Below, piece after piece: positions 34,983 through 44,486 of a stretch of 64,000 bases of DNA. Made by a program: the position numbers and the translations under genes. Each line of letters starts with the position of its first letter. The first letter of the stretch is position 1. The DNA lies in contig JBGAHD010000002.1 of assembly GCA_044226395.1 (NCBI GenBank), positions 62,001 to 126,000 on the forward strand, given 5' to 3'. Source of the DNA: JBGAHD01 sp044226395 (GTDB lineage Bacteria; Pseudomonadota; Gammaproteobacteria; Xanthomonadales; Ahniellaceae). Under the pieces are notes generated by a model. The model saw only the letters and a list, made by a program, of their open reading frames with translations, had not been told where the DNA came from and did not search any database.

Positions 34983-35975
34983 CTATCGCGGTCGCGCGCG
35001 CGCCAGTTGCCGACCGCAAGCGAACCAAGCCCCCAGCCAGCCTAGCATGAGTCCGACGGCCAGCGTGGTCGCGACGGTCGCCCCACTGAGGCCGTGCAAC
35101 CTAAATTCACTCCCGTAGCTTTGCGCCAGCGCGGTCACCGAACCACCCAGCAAGATCTGGGCCGCGAGCACCGCGATCAGGGCCACGGTCGCGGCCAAGC
35201 CGCCGTACCACATGCCCGCGTAGAGAAAGGGCCGACGCACGAAACCATCGGTGCCGCCGAGCAATTGCACGATGGCGATTTCCTCCGCGCGCGCGCTCAC
35301 GTCGAGGCGGATGGTGTTGCCCACCACCAGCAAGGCGCCAAGCGACAGCAACACCGCGACCAGCAACACCACGCGCGCCGCGAGGTCGAGCGCGCGCGTG
35401 AGGCGCTCGCGCCAGGTCAGGTCGTATTGAACGAAGTCGACATCGGGCAAGACACGCAAGGCTTCGGCCAAGGCGGTGACGCGCGCGGCGTCGGCGTCCG
35501 CGTCGGGCGTGACCACGATCACGTGCGGCAAGGGATTATCGGTGAGCAGGTCCACGGCCTGCGCGAAGCCCGCGAGTTGCCGCAGATCCTGCAAGCCATC
35601 GCCGGGCGTGCGCACCACGGTCGCGGCCGCGTCGGGCAAGGCATCGGCGGCGCGCGCGAGCGTGTCGGCGCGCGCGCGATCGGCCTCGGGCGTCATGAAC
35701 ACGCTGAGCTCGCGCGAATCGGTGAGCGTGCCGCCGAAGCGCTGCACGTTCTGCAAGGCCAGCAGCAACAGCAAGGGCAAGGCCAGGGCCAGGCCCATCA
35801 CCAGCACGGTCAGGGTCGTGGCAGTGCGTCGCGCCCACAGTCGGCCCAGGCTCGACAACGCGCTGTAGAGATGTTGATCGAAGGCGATGCCCAGGCGCTC
35901 GCGCCAGCGCGGAACGTTGGCGCTGGTCGCGGCACGCGGCGGTGCCTCACCGTTTCGTTCGCGACGACGGTTCAT
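34983..35975 (-). CDS. ftsX: Cell division protein FtsX
   Basis: A 330-residue membrane subunit of the FtsEX complex that controls septal peptidoglycan hydrolases. The N-terminal cytoplasmic tail is followed by helix 1 (LVMGLALALPLLLLLAL) and a periplasmic domain of about 100 residues (GGTLTDSRELSVFMTPE). Three further helices follow, with the conserved NTIRLDVSARAEEIAIVQLLGG cytoplasmic segment between two of them. Start ATG 35975 overlaps the ftsE stop (ATGA), as expected for the ftsEX pair. Confidence 0.95.
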   Translation of the reverse strand: MNRRRERNGEAPPRAATSANVPRWRERLGIAFDQHLYSALSSLGRLWARRTATTLTVLVMGLALALPLLLLLALQNVQRFGGTLTDSRELSVFMTPEADRARADTLARAADALPDAAATVVRTPGDGLQDLRQLAGFAQAVDLLTDNPLPHVIVVTPDADADAARVTALAEALRVLPDVDFVQYDLTWRERLTRALDLAARVVLLVAVLLSLGALLVVGNTIRLDVSARAEEIAIVQLLGGTDGFVRRPFLYAGMWYGGLAATVALIAVLAAQILLGGSVTALAQSYGSEFRLHGLSGATVATTLAVGLMLGWLGAWFACGRQLARARPR

Positions 35976-36652
35976 GATGAACCGACCTGCGGTCGAAAGT
36001 CGTCGATCAAGCGGCCGTGATCTAGCACGAGCACGCGGCGCTTCATGCGTTGAATCAGATGTAAGTCATGACTCGCCACCAGCACGGTCGTGCCGCCGAG
36101 CGTGAGCGTGACGAACAACGTCATGATCTCGGCCGCGAGCTGCGGATCGAGATTGCCCGTGGGTTCGTCGGCGATCACCAGCGGCGGCGTGCCGACGATG
36201 GCGCGCGCGATGCCCACGCGTTGTTGTTCGCCGGCCGACAGCTGCACCGGCAAGGCGCGCTCGCGCGCGAGCAGGCCAACGCGATCGAGCGCGACGCGCA
36301 CGCGCTTGTCCATCTCGGCGCGCGCGGTGCCGGCGATCACCAGCGGCAGCGCGACATTATCGAAGATCGTGCGATCGGCGAGCAGACGATGATCTTGAAA
36401 CACCTGACCGATCTGTCGGCGCAACGCCGGGATCGCGCGCGGCTTGAGCGTGCCGACGTTCTGCTGACCAATCACCACCGCGCCACGACTGGGCCGCTCC
36501 TGCGCCGAGATGAGTTTGAGCACCGTGCTCTTGCCCGCGCCCGAATGACCGGTGAGGAACACCATCTCGCCCGCGTCGACGGCGAAGCTGAGGTCCTTGA
36601 GCGCTTCCTGGCCACCGGCGTAGCGCTTGCTCACGGTATCGAATCGAAGCAT
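35972..36652 (-). CDS. ftsE: Cell division ATP-binding protein FtsE
   Basis: A 226-residue ABC ATPase. Walker A GHSGAGKST, Q-loop VFQDHRLL, signature LSAGEQQRV, Walker B LVIADEPTGNLD and the switch His in VASHD are all present. Start ATG 36652 gives the usual FtsE N-terminus (MLRFDTVSKRYAGG). It begins 7 bp after the gspF stop, so it is very likely co-transcribed with the type II secretion genes, and it overlaps ftsX. Confidence 0.96.
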   Translation of the reverse strand: MLRFDTVSKRYAGGQEALKDLSFAVDAGEMVFLTGHSGAGKSTVLKLISAQERPSRGAVVIGQQNVGTLKPRAIPALRRQIGQVFQDHRLLADRTIFDNVALPLVIAGTARAEMDKRVRVALDRVGLLARERALPVQLSAGEQQRVGIARAIVGTPPLVIADEPTGNLDPQLAAEIMTLFVTLTLGGTTVLVASHDLHLIQRMKRRVLVLDHGRLIDDFRPQVGSS

Positions 36653-36659
36653 CGTCGCG

Positions 36660-37880
36660 TCAGCGCCCCACCAGCTGATTGAGTTCGAAGATCGGCAGCA
36701 GGATCGCCACGACGATGAACAACACCAGGCCACCGACCATCAATATCACGGCCGGACCCAGCACGGCGGTGAAGGTCGCGAGCGCGGATTCGACTTCGCG
36801 TTGCTGATGACGCGCGGCTTGATCGAGCATCTGATCGAGGCGACCGGATTTCTCGCCGCTGGCGATCAGGCGCAGCGCCACGGGCGGAAACAAGCCACCC
36901 TCGGCCAGCGACTTCGCGAAGCCCGCGCCCTCGCGCACGCGAATCGCCGCGCGGCGCAACGCGTGCTGCATCGGGCGATTGCGCAGCGTCGGCAAGGCCA
37001 GCTGCATGCCTTCGAGAATCGGCACGCCGCTGGTGGTGAGCGTGGCCAAGGTGCGCGTCACGCGCGCGGTGTTGGCCGCGCGCACCAGGCGACCGAGCAG
37101 CGGCACGCGCAGCACGAAGGTATCCCAGCGCAGGCGCGTGGCCTCGCCACGCAGCAGCACGCGCGCGCCCCAGATCGCGACGACAAAGGCGATCACGGCA
37201 TACAGGCCAAACTGCCGCACGCCCGAGGCGATCAGCAACAAGGCGCGCGTCGGCCACGGCAGATTCTGATGCAGATGCTCGAACACGCCCACGACCTGCG
37301 GCACCACGTACACCAACAAGCCCGACACCATCGCCACCGCGACCAGGCTCAACAGCACGGGATAGGCGAGCGCCATCCATACTTGTCGCGACAATTCCTC
37401 GCGGCTTTCCGTGTAGTCGGCTAACCGCGTGAGCGTGTCGTCGAGACGACCGGAGGATTCACCCGCGGATACCGAGGCGCGAAACGTCTCCGAGAAACTG
37501 TCCGGGAATTCCGACAGCGCCGCGGCCAGCGACTGACCTTCCATCACGCGCGACCGCAGTTGCACGACGATGGTGCGCATGCGCGCGTCTTCGGCTTGCT
37601 CGGACAACGCAGCGAGCGCTTCGTCCATCGGCAAGCCGGCCTGCACGAGCGTGGCGAGCTGACGCGCGAGCACCGCGAGCTGCGCGGTCGACAATCCGCG
37701 TCGACCGAAACTGAAACCCGTGGCGGCGCGCGCGCGCGTTTCCTGCACCGCGGCGACATCGAGCGGCGTCAGTCCGCGATCGCGCAAGGCCGCGCGCGCG
37801 GCGCGCGCGGTGTCGGCTTGCAGCACGCCTTTCTGCGTGCGGCCGCTGGCATCGAGCGCCTGATATTCGAATGCACCCAT
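36660..37880 (-). CDS. gspF: Type II secretion system inner membrane protein GspF
   Basis: A 406-residue platform protein of the type II secretion system. It has two homologous T2SSF domains, the first with LARQLATLVQAGLPMDEAL and FSETFRASVSAGESSGRLD, and the second with TLTTSGVPILEGMQLAL and RLIASGEKSGRLDQML. Three transmembrane helices are visible (VLLSLVAVAMVSGLLVYVV, LYAVIAFVVAIWGA and the C-terminal VILMVGGLVLFIVVAILLP). The N-terminus FEYQALDASGRTQKG is typical. It follows gspE by 53 bp. Confidence 0.95.
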   Translation of the reverse strand: MGAFEYQALDASGRTQKGVLQADTARAARAALRDRGLTPLDVAAVQETRARAATGFSFGRRGLSTAQLAVLARQLATLVQAGLPMDEALAALSEQAEDARMRTIVVQLRSRVMEGQSLAAALSEFPDSFSETFRASVSAGESSGRLDDTLTRLADYTESREELSRQVWMALAYPVLLSLVAVAMVSGLLVYVVPQVVGVFEHLHQNLPWPTRALLLIASGVRQFGLYAVIAFVVAIWGARVLLRGEATRLRWDTFVLRVPLLGRLVRAANTARVTRTLATLTTSGVPILEGMQLALPTLRNRPMQHALRRAAIRVREGAGFAKSLAEGGLFPPVALRLIASGEKSGRLDQMLDQAARHQQREVESALATFTAVLGPAVILMVGGLVLFIVVAILLPIFELNQLVGR

Positions 37881-37933
37881 GGCGACGCGCTCCTAGCGCG
37901 TTCCGGGGCGCGGGCGGCACGCCGGCATGGGCG

Positions 37934-39409
37934 TCATTCCTCGCGCGTCACGCGCAGAACCTCGTCGACCGAGGTCACGCCCGCCAGGCACTTGGCCCAG
38001 CCATCGGCCGCGATCGACGGCGCGCGCGAACGCGCGTGCGCCTCGAGCGCCTGTTCGGACGAGCCGTCGTGGATCATGCGCTTGATCGTCTCGTCCACGG
38101 TCACGTACTCGTAGATGCCGGTGCGTCCCTTGTAGCCGCCGCCCTTGCCTTGCGCGCGCGGTCCGGGACGATAGAGCGTGACGACGTCGCCCGCGGGACG
38201 ATTGAAGGCCGCGAGCTCGGTCGGTCCGGCGGCGTAAGGCTCGCGCAACGCCGGATCGAGCACGCGCACCAAGCGCTGCGCCAGCACGCCGATCAGCGAC
38301 GACGACAACAAGAACGGCTCCACGCCCATGTCGCGCAAGCGCGTCACCGCGCCGACGGCGGAATTGGTGTGCAGCGTCGACATGACGAGATGACCCGTGA
38401 GCGAGGCCTGCACCGCGATCTGCGCGGTTTCCAGATCGCGGATTTCGCCGACCATCACCACGTCCGGATCCTGACGCAAGATCGCGCGCAAGCCGCGCGC
38501 GAAGGTCATGTCGACCTTGGCATTGACCTGGGTCTGACCGATGCCATCGAGGTAATACTCGATCGGGTCCTCGACCGTGAGGATGTTGCGCGTGGCGTCG
38601 TTCAAGCGCGCCAGCGCGGCGTAGAGCGTGGTGGTCTTGCCCGAACCCGTGGGGCCGGTGACCAGGATGATGCCGTGCGGACGATGGATGGCCTCGTTCA
38701 CCTCGCGCAGCATGCGCGCTTCCATGCCGAGTTTTTCCAGGTCCAGGCGACCAGCCTGCTTGTCGAGCAAACGCAGCACCACGCGTTCGCCATGACCGGC
38801 GGGAATGGTCGACACGCGCACGTCCACCGGTCGACCGGCGATGCGCAGCGAGATGCGACCATCCTGCGGCAAGCGCTTCTCGGCGATGTCGAGCTTGGCC
38901 ATGACCTTGATGCGGCTGACCACCGGCGCGGCGATGCCGCGCGCGGGCGCCAGCACTTCGCGCAGCACGCCGTCGACGCGAAAGCGCACGACCAGGCGGT
39001 TCTCGAACGGCTCGATGTGAATGTCGCTCGCGCCTTCCTTCACCGCTTCGGTGAGGAGCGCGTTGATCAGGCGGATGATGACCGCGTCGTCGTCGGACTC
39101 GAGCAGGTCCTCGGGTTCGGGCAGTTCCTCGGCCAGGCGATTGAGATCGGCGGCATCGTCCATGCCTTCGACCATGGCGCGCGCGTCGGCGCCGCCTTGC
39201 TCGTAGAGATCGCGCAGCAGGGCGTCGTATTGCTCGACGCTCAGCGGTTCCAGATCGAGTGGCGCGCCGAGGTAGCGACGCAGCTCGGCGATCGAACTCA
39301 CGCGCACGCCGGGGCGATGCGCGACATGCGCGCGCTCGCCGCGCCAAGCCACCAAGGTGGCGCCGTGGCGCTTGGCGAAGGCGAAGCTCGGGCGCGCGGG
39401 ACGGGCCAT
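37934..39409 (-). CDS. gspE: Type II secretion system ATPase GspE without the tetracysteine motif
   Basis: A 491-residue hexameric ATPase powering the pseudopilus. Start ATG 39409 leaves a 29-bp gap to gspD; a longer frame would run back into gspD. It has an N-terminal GspE/PilB domain, Walker A GPTGSGKTTT, an Asp box (ILTVEDPIEYYL), Walker B MVGEIRDLETA and a His box (LVMSTLHTNSAVGA). In many GspE proteins a four-Cys zinc module precedes GYKGRTGIYE. Here that interval (after RVLDPALREPY) has no cysteine. The KGGGYKGRTGIYEYV end of the module is intact. Confidence 0.95.
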   Translation of the reverse strand: MARPARPSFAFAKRHGATLVAWRGERAHVAHRPGVRVSSIAELRRYLGAPLDLEPLSVEQYDALLRDLYEQGGADARAMVEGMDDAADLNRLAEELPEPEDLLESDDDAVIIRLINALLTEAVKEGASDIHIEPFENRLVVRFRVDGVLREVLAPARGIAAPVVSRIKVMAKLDIAEKRLPQDGRISLRIAGRPVDVRVSTIPAGHGERVVLRLLDKQAGRLDLEKLGMEARMLREVNEAIHRPHGIILVTGPTGSGKTTTLYAALARLNDATRNILTVEDPIEYYLDGIGQTQVNAKVDMTFARGLRAILRQDPDVVMVGEIRDLETAQIAVQASLTGHLVMSTLHTNSAVGAVTRLRDMGVEPFLLSSSLIGVLAQRLVRVLDPALREPYAAGPTELAAFNRPAGDVVTLYRPGPRAQGKGGGYKGRTGIYEYVTVDETIKRMIHDGSSEQALEAHARSRAPSIAADGWAKCLAGVTSVDEVLRVTREE

Positions 39410-39438
39410 GGCGTTCAAGCGCTCGTTACCCGCGCCGA

Positions 39439-41385
39439 TCAGTGTCCACCCTCGGCCGCGGGCGCCTCGGGCACGCGCATCGGCGTGGTCCACGCTTGCT
39501 CGGGCAACAGGGGCTGGCTGGTGTCGGGACGCAAATAGCCATCGCGCTCGCGCGCTTCGAGCTGACGCGCGCGAATGAAACTGTACTTCTCGCTCGAGGC
39601 CGCGTTCTCGGTGGCGGCGTCGCGCAGGATGCGCGGACGCAGGAAGATCATCAGATTGCGCTTGGTGTGCTGGGTCGAGCGATAGCGAAACAGATTACCC
39701 ACGACCGGAATGTCACCGAGCGCCGGCACCTTCGCGATGTTCTCCTTGACCTCATCGGAGATCAGGCCGCCGAGCACCAGCATCTGGCCGTCGGAGATCA
39801 TCACGTTGGTGGTGATCTCGCGCTTGTTGGTGATCAGGTCCGAAGCGCCGGTCACCGGCTGCGCCAGCGACGACACTTCCTGCTTGAGTTCCAGGCGCAC
39901 GGCATCGCCTTCGTTGACGTGCGGCGTGACCGTGAGTTGCAGACCCACGTCCTTGCGCTCGATCGTCTGGAAAGGATTGGTCGGCTGACTCGAACCGCCC
40001 GAACCGGTGTTGGTGTACTGACCGGTGAGGAAGGGCACTTCCTGGCCGACCTTGATCACGGCTTCGGCATTGTCGAGCGTCACGACACTGGGATTGGACA
40101 ACAGATTGGAACGACCATCGCTCTTGATCGCGCGCGCCAGCACGCCGAGATTGAGGATCTCGGTGTCGGTGCCGGGAATGCGCGTGGTGCCGGTGATGTA
40201 ACCCAGACTCAGGCCATTGCCCAGCGCCAGCGGATTCTGCGCGACTTGCGTGATGCTGCCGGAGCCCGTGCTGTTGGTGAAGCTGGTGCCACCGATGAAG
40301 GTGTTGTCGTCGAGACCATTGGGCGGGATTTGCCATTGCACGCCCAGTTCCTCGGCGAAGTCATCGCTGACCTCGGCGATCACGGCTTCGATCAGCACCT
40401 GCGCGCGACGCACGTCGAGCTGACGGATCACGCCTTGCAGCACGCGGAACACGGCCGGGTCGGCGGTGATGATCAGCGCGTTGGTTTCTTCGTGCGCTTG
40501 AATGGTCGCGGCCTTGGGCGCGTCCTTGGCGCCGGACTGCTCGGTCAGCGTGGCCGCGGTCTGCTCGAGAATGCTCACCAGGTCGGAAGCCTTGGCGTTG
40601 TTGACGTAAACCACTTGCGTGGAGTCGCCCGATTCCAACGGCGTGTCCAGATGCGACACCATGGTGCGCAGACGCAGACGCGCGCCGCGATCGCCCGACA
40701 ACAGAATGGAATTGGTGCGGCCATCGGCCAGCACGCGCACGCCGCCGCCGGTGGCGGCCGCGGCCTTGTCCTCGGCGAGCAAGGTCAAGGTGCGCGCCAT
40801 GTCGGTGGCATTGGCGTGCTGCAGTGGAATGATTTCGATCGCGGCATCGGATGCCTGATCGATGCGCCGAATGATCGACTCGATGCGACCGAGATTGCCC
40901 GAGCGATCGGTCAGGATCAGCGAATTGCTCGCTTGATGCACCGACACCTGACCGCTTTGCGGCACCAGCTGCGTGAGGATGGGCAGCAGCTCTTGCGCCG
41001 ACACGTGCTTCAACTCGATCACGCGCGTGACCAGGGAATCGGGACCGATGCCATTGCCCGAGCCATCGCCGTCGGCCTTGGCCATGGCCTCGGGCACGAT
41101 CTTGATCATCTTGCCCGAGGGCACGGCGGCGAGCCCATTGACGCGCAGCACCGACTCGAACACCGCGTAGACCTCGTCGGGCGCCATGGGCTTGGCCGAG
41201 ATCACGTTGACCTTGCCCTCGACGCGCGGGTCGACGATGAAACTCTTGCCGGTGATGTCGGACACCGCGGTGATGAATTCGCGAATGTCGGCATCGCGGA
41301 AGTTCAAGGTCTGATCGCCCGGCTGCGCGTGCGCGAGGCCGGAGATCGTCAGCAGCAGGATCGAGGTCACAAGGGCTCGCAGCAT
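39439..41385 (-). CDS. gspD: Type II secretion system secretin GspD
   Basis: A 648-residue outer-membrane channel. A signal peptide (LLTISGLAHAQ) is followed by the N0 domain (LNFRDADIREFITAVSDITG) and N1-N3 repeats (VIELKHVSAQELLPIL, IIPLQHANATDMART, VYVNNAKASDLVSIL). The C-terminal secretin core is recognised by VGQEVPFLTG, GLQLTVTPHVN and the signature VPALGDIPVVGNLFR. It ends with a short Pro/Glu-rich S-domain-like tail. It lies between gspC (20-bp gap) and gspE. Confidence 0.96.
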   Translation of the reverse strand: MLRALVTSILLLTISGLAHAQPGDQTLNFRDADIREFITAVSDITGKSFIVDPRVEGKVNVISAKPMAPDEVYAVFESVLRVNGLAAVPSGKMIKIVPEAMAKADGDGSGNGIGPDSLVTRVIELKHVSAQELLPILTQLVPQSGQVSVHQASNSLILTDRSGNLGRIESIIRRIDQASDAAIEIIPLQHANATDMARTLTLLAEDKAAAATGGGVRVLADGRTNSILLSGDRGARLRLRTMVSHLDTPLESGDSTQVVYVNNAKASDLVSILEQTAATLTEQSGAKDAPKAATIQAHEETNALIITADPAVFRVLQGVIRQLDVRRAQVLIEAVIAEVSDDFAEELGVQWQIPPNGLDDNTFIGGTSFTNSTGSGSITQVAQNPLALGNGLSLGYITGTTRIPGTDTEILNLGVLARAIKSDGRSNLLSNPSVVTLDNAEAVIKVGQEVPFLTGQYTNTGSGGSSQPTNPFQTIERKDVGLQLTVTPHVNEGDAVRLELKQEVSSLAQPVTGASDLITNKREITTNVMISDGQMLVLGGLISDEVKENIAKVPALGDIPVVGNLFRYRSTQHTKRNLMIFLRPRILRDAATENAASSEKYSFIRARQLEARERDGYLRPDTSQPLLPEQAWTTPMRVPEAPAAEGGH

Positions 41386-41405
41386 CGAGGCTTCCTCCGG
41401 GGTCG

Positions 41406-42365
41406 TCAGCGCAGGCTGACCGACAGGTTTTCGGTTTTGCCACCGCGACGCACGGTCACCGAGGCCGTGCTCGCGCCAGCGAGACTTTGCGCGACCTGGC
41501 CCGCGCGCGCGGGTGAATCAAGCGCGATGCCATTGACCGCGGTGACGACGTCATCGGGTCGCAGGCCGAGCTTGGCGATCAGAGGCACGTCGCGGCCGCC
41601 ACTGAGGCGCACGCCGACGAACTGGCCGTTTTCCATCACTGGCAGCAATTGCACTTGCTGCGCGAGCGCGGCGACATCGACGTTCATGCCCTGCGTGGTC
41701 TTGTTCCAGTCGATGCCGCCGAGCGACATCACCGGATTGACGAAGGGTTGCGCCGCGCCGGTCGCGGGTTCGACCGGCACCGCGCGCATGGGCGTGGCAT
41801 TGCGCGGTTGACCGGGACCGGCGATCGCGGGCGTGCCCGTGCTCGGCGCGCTCGCGACCACGCCGCCATCGGCGCGCGGCAGACGCAAGGCTTCGAGCGC
41901 GCCATCGCGCAGCAACATCACGCGATCGGCATAAACGGCATCAAGCGTGACGCCGGGCGAGATTTCCTGACCGACGCTGTACGCGCGATCGGCGCCACCG
42001 GGCGCGGCGATGATCGCGCGTCCGAGCTTGGGATCATCGGCGGCGAAGATGCCGCGCAAGGTCAATTGCAGGCCGGTGTCGGGCGCGGTGCTGGCGAGGC
42101 TGCGCGTGTCGCGCGCGGGCAGGCCCACGCCGAAAAGGTGCCACTGCGACACGGCATTGACCGCGCCGGCCTCGGCCTCGGCGGTGAGTTGCTCGACCGA
42201 CATCGGCGTGGTTGGCGGCACGGGATCGGCGAACAGACCCATCGCGGCCCAAATCAGGCGCGCGGCGAACGCGGCCGCGAGCAAGGCCAACGCGAGCGCG
42301 CAGACCATCGCCGCGGGGCGCGCGATCGGTCCGCGAATCAGCGGCTCGGGCAGGATTTGCGGCAT
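41406..42365 (-). CDS. gspC: Type II secretion system protein GspC
   Basis: A 319-residue inner-membrane protein that couples the platform to the secretin. It has a short cytoplasmic N-terminus and one helix (AAMVCALALALLAAAFAARLIW). The homology-region domain follows (WHLFGVGLP, LQLTLRGIFAADD, AYSVGQEISPGVTLDAVYADRVML). At the C-terminus is a PDZ domain (AKLGLRPDDVVTAVNGIALD). Start ATG 42365 is chosen to give the normal short cytoplasmic tail. It is the first gene of the gspC-D-E-F-ftsE-ftsX run. Confidence 0.93.
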   Translation of the reverse strand: MPQILPEPLIRGPIARPAAMVCALALALLAAAFAARLIWAAMGLFADPVPPTTPMSVEQLTAEAEAGAVNAVSQWHLFGVGLPARDTRSLASTAPDTGLQLTLRGIFAADDPKLGRAIIAAPGGADRAYSVGQEISPGVTLDAVYADRVMLLRDGALEALRLPRADGGVVASAPSTGTPAIAGPGQPRNATPMRAVPVEPATGAAQPFVNPVMSLGGIDWNKTTQGMNVDVAALAQQVQLLPVMENGQFVGVRLSGGRDVPLIAKLGLRPDDVVTAVNGIALDSPARAGQVAQSLAGASTASVTVRRGGKTENLSVSLR

Positions 42366-42468
42366 GCGGTTCGCGTTCGACGAAAGACCGGCGAAGCGTA
42401 GCAAATAACGCGGCGCGCGCGCCGCCGGGCGGGACACGACGCGCGACGATCGCGCGCGCCGTGATCGT

Positions 42469-44253
42469 TCAGCGTCGCCGCCCCGGCATGGGCAGGCGAT
42501 TGACCCACGACTTGATGCGCTGCTTCAGCCGCGCGAAGAAGCGCGGCTCGTCAGGCGCCTCGACCGGTGCTTGCGGTGCGATCGGCGCGGCGTTCTGCGC
42601 ATTGGCCATCTCGATCGCGCCTTCGCGACGACGACCGCGACCACCACGACGACGACGCGGACGGCGCTCGCCCGACTCGGCGACCGCGGCCGCGGGATTC
42701 GCGCCCTCGGCCGCGATCGGCTCGCGACGCGGCGCTTGCTCGCGCGGCGGCGCGCGTTCGCCCTCGCGACGCGGACCCGAACCGGAACCTTCGCGACGCG
42801 GACCGCCGCCTTCGCGACGACGCTCGCCACCACCACTGCTGCCGCCACCACTCACGCCGCTCGAGCGTCCGCCTTCGCGACGACCGCCGCCGAAGCGACC
42901 GCCACCGCCACTACCACCATCGCGTTCACGTTCGCGTTGACGGCGTTGCTGACGTTCCTCGCGCGCGGCGGCCACGCCGCTGGCATCGCCATCGTCGTCG
43001 GCCTCGGCGCCTTGCGGCTTGGCGCGCGGCGCGCGCGTGATCGGAAGCAGCAGCTCGGGATCGAGCGGCTCGACTGGAATCTTCTGCTCGATGTAGGCCT
43101 CGATGTCGGGCAGCGACGGCGCGTAGAGCTCGCAGGCGAAACTGATCGCGTCGCCCTCGGCGCCCAGGCGCGCGGTGCGGCCGATGCGATGCACGTAGTC
43201 CTCGGCATCGAACGGCAGATCGAAGTTGAACACGTGGCTCACGCCGGGAATGTGCAGACCACGCGCGGCCACGTCGGTGGCCACCAGCAGTTCCAGCTCG
43301 CCGCGCTGGAAGCGGCCGAGCAGTTTCTCGCGCTTCTTTTGCGGCACGTCGCCCGACAGCAGGCCCACGCTGAAGTGATTCTTCTCCAACGCCATCGCCA
43401 CGCGCTCGGCCCACACCTTGGTGTTGACGAAGACCATGGTGCGACTGGCATCCATGCGCGTGAGCAAACCCAGCAGCAAGGGCAACTTCTCGTCATTGGC
43501 CGGGAAATACACGCGCTGACGCACGCGGTCGGCGGTGATGGAGTCGGCCTCGACGGTGAGCTTCTCGGCGTTGTTCATGTGCTCGTAGGCGAGCTCGAGC
43601 ACGCGGTGCGAGAGCGTGGCCGAGAACAGCAGGCTCTGACGCTCCTCGCGCGGCGGCATGCGCCGGAACACGAAACGAATGTCCTTGATGAAGCCCAGAT
43701 CGAACATGCGATCGGCTTCGTCGAGCACGCAAATCTCGACGCCGCGGAAACTGACCACGTGCTGCTTGTGATAGTCGATTAAGCGACCGGGCGTGGCGAT
43801 GATCACATCGGCGCCCTGGCGCAGCACTTCGCGCTGCTTGTCGTAATCGACGCCGCCGTAGATCAGCGCCAGGTTGAGGCCGCAGTACTTGCCGATCTGA
43901 CGCGCGTCCTTTTCGATCTGGATCGCCAGCTCGCGCGTGGGCGCGAGGATCACGGCGCGCGGATCATTGGCCTGGCGCTCGGCGCGCGCGGGCTGGGTCA
44001 GTAGGCGGTTCAACACCGTCACCAGGAAGGCGGCGGTCTTGCCGGTGCCGGTCTGGGCTTGGCCGGCGGCGTCGCGTCCGGGCAAGGTGACCGGCAAGGT
44101 CAAGGCCTGGATCGGGGTGCAGCGGACCATGCCGGCTTCCTCGAGGCCCTTGAGCAGGCTCGGATGGAGACCGAAGTTTTCAAAACACACATCGGTCAGC
44201 GGGCGGTGGTCGGTCGTAGTGCTTTCGGTATGGATAGTTGATTGATCTGTCAT
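42469..44253 (-). CDS. rhlB: DEAD-box ATP-dependent RNA helicase RhlB with long RGG-like tail
   Basis: A 594-residue DEAD-box helicase of the RNA degradosome type. The Q motif (CTPIQALTLP), Walker A AQTGTGKT, PTRELAIQ, DEAD box VLDEADRMFDLGF, SAT (LLFSATL), ARGLHIPGV and HRIGRTAR are all present. Start ATG 44253 begins the conserved region (MTDQS). Beyond residue 430 is a tail of about 160 residues rich in Gly, Arg, Ser and Glu, then a basic PRRRRGGRGRRRE block and a helix ending PMPGRRR. Such tails bind RNA and are usual in Xanthomonadales RhlB. It is divergent from trxA. Confidence 0.93.
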   Translation of the reverse strand: MTDQSTIHTESTTTDHRPLTDVCFENFGLHPSLLKGLEEAGMVRCTPIQALTLPVTLPGRDAAGQAQTGTGKTAAFLVTVLNRLLTQPARAERQANDPRAVILAPTRELAIQIEKDARQIGKYCGLNLALIYGGVDYDKQREVLRQGADVIIATPGRLIDYHKQHVVSFRGVEICVLDEADRMFDLGFIKDIRFVFRRMPPREERQSLLFSATLSHRVLELAYEHMNNAEKLTVEADSITADRVRQRVYFPANDEKLPLLLGLLTRMDASRTMVFVNTKVWAERVAMALEKNHFSVGLLSGDVPQKKREKLLGRFQRGELELLVATDVAARGLHIPGVSHVFNFDLPFDAEDYVHRIGRTARLGAEGDAISFACELYAPSLPDIEAYIEQKIPVEPLDPELLLPITRAPRAKPQGAEADDDGDASGVAAAREERQQRRQRERERDGGSGGGGRFGGGRREGGRSSGVSGGGSSGGGERRREGGGPRREGSGSGPRREGERAPPREQAPRREPIAAEGANPAAAVAESGERRPRRRRGGRGRRREGAIEMANAQNAAPIAPQAPVEAPDEPRFFARLKQRIKSWVNRLPMPGRRR

Positions 44254-44344
44254 GGAAAACTCAAGCGCCACGGTCGTGGCGCGGGTGTCGGTCCGCGCCC
44301 GCGGGCACGGCTTGAAAGCCTCGGGGGCCCCACCCATCTAGGGC

Positions 44345-44363
44345 TACCCCGGGCCCCGGGGTA
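44345..44363. promoter_or_regulatory. GC-rich palindrome in the rhlB leader
   Basis: TACCCCGGG-C-CCCGGGGTA, 9-bp perfect arms, 91 bp ahead of rhlB in the 233-bp rhlB/trxA divergent region. As RNA it would need a larger loop, leaving about 7 bp. It might slow transcription or take part in helicase autoregulation. Confidence 0.3.
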
Positions 44364-44486
44364 TGTCAGAATGAACCGCCGTGGGCGGTCTGATCTCTGA
44401 CCAGTGTAGCGGAATACCGCCAAGGTCAGCGCCGGCCGCCGCGACCGACGCCCGCCGCCGGGGCCCCCACCCCTCAGGAGATGCCA

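Noticed and set aside
42571..43782. A 403-codon plus-strand frame opposite rhlB
   Set aside because: It is antisense to the intact DEAD-box helicase motifs and consists mainly of Thr/Ala/Arg low-complexity sequence.
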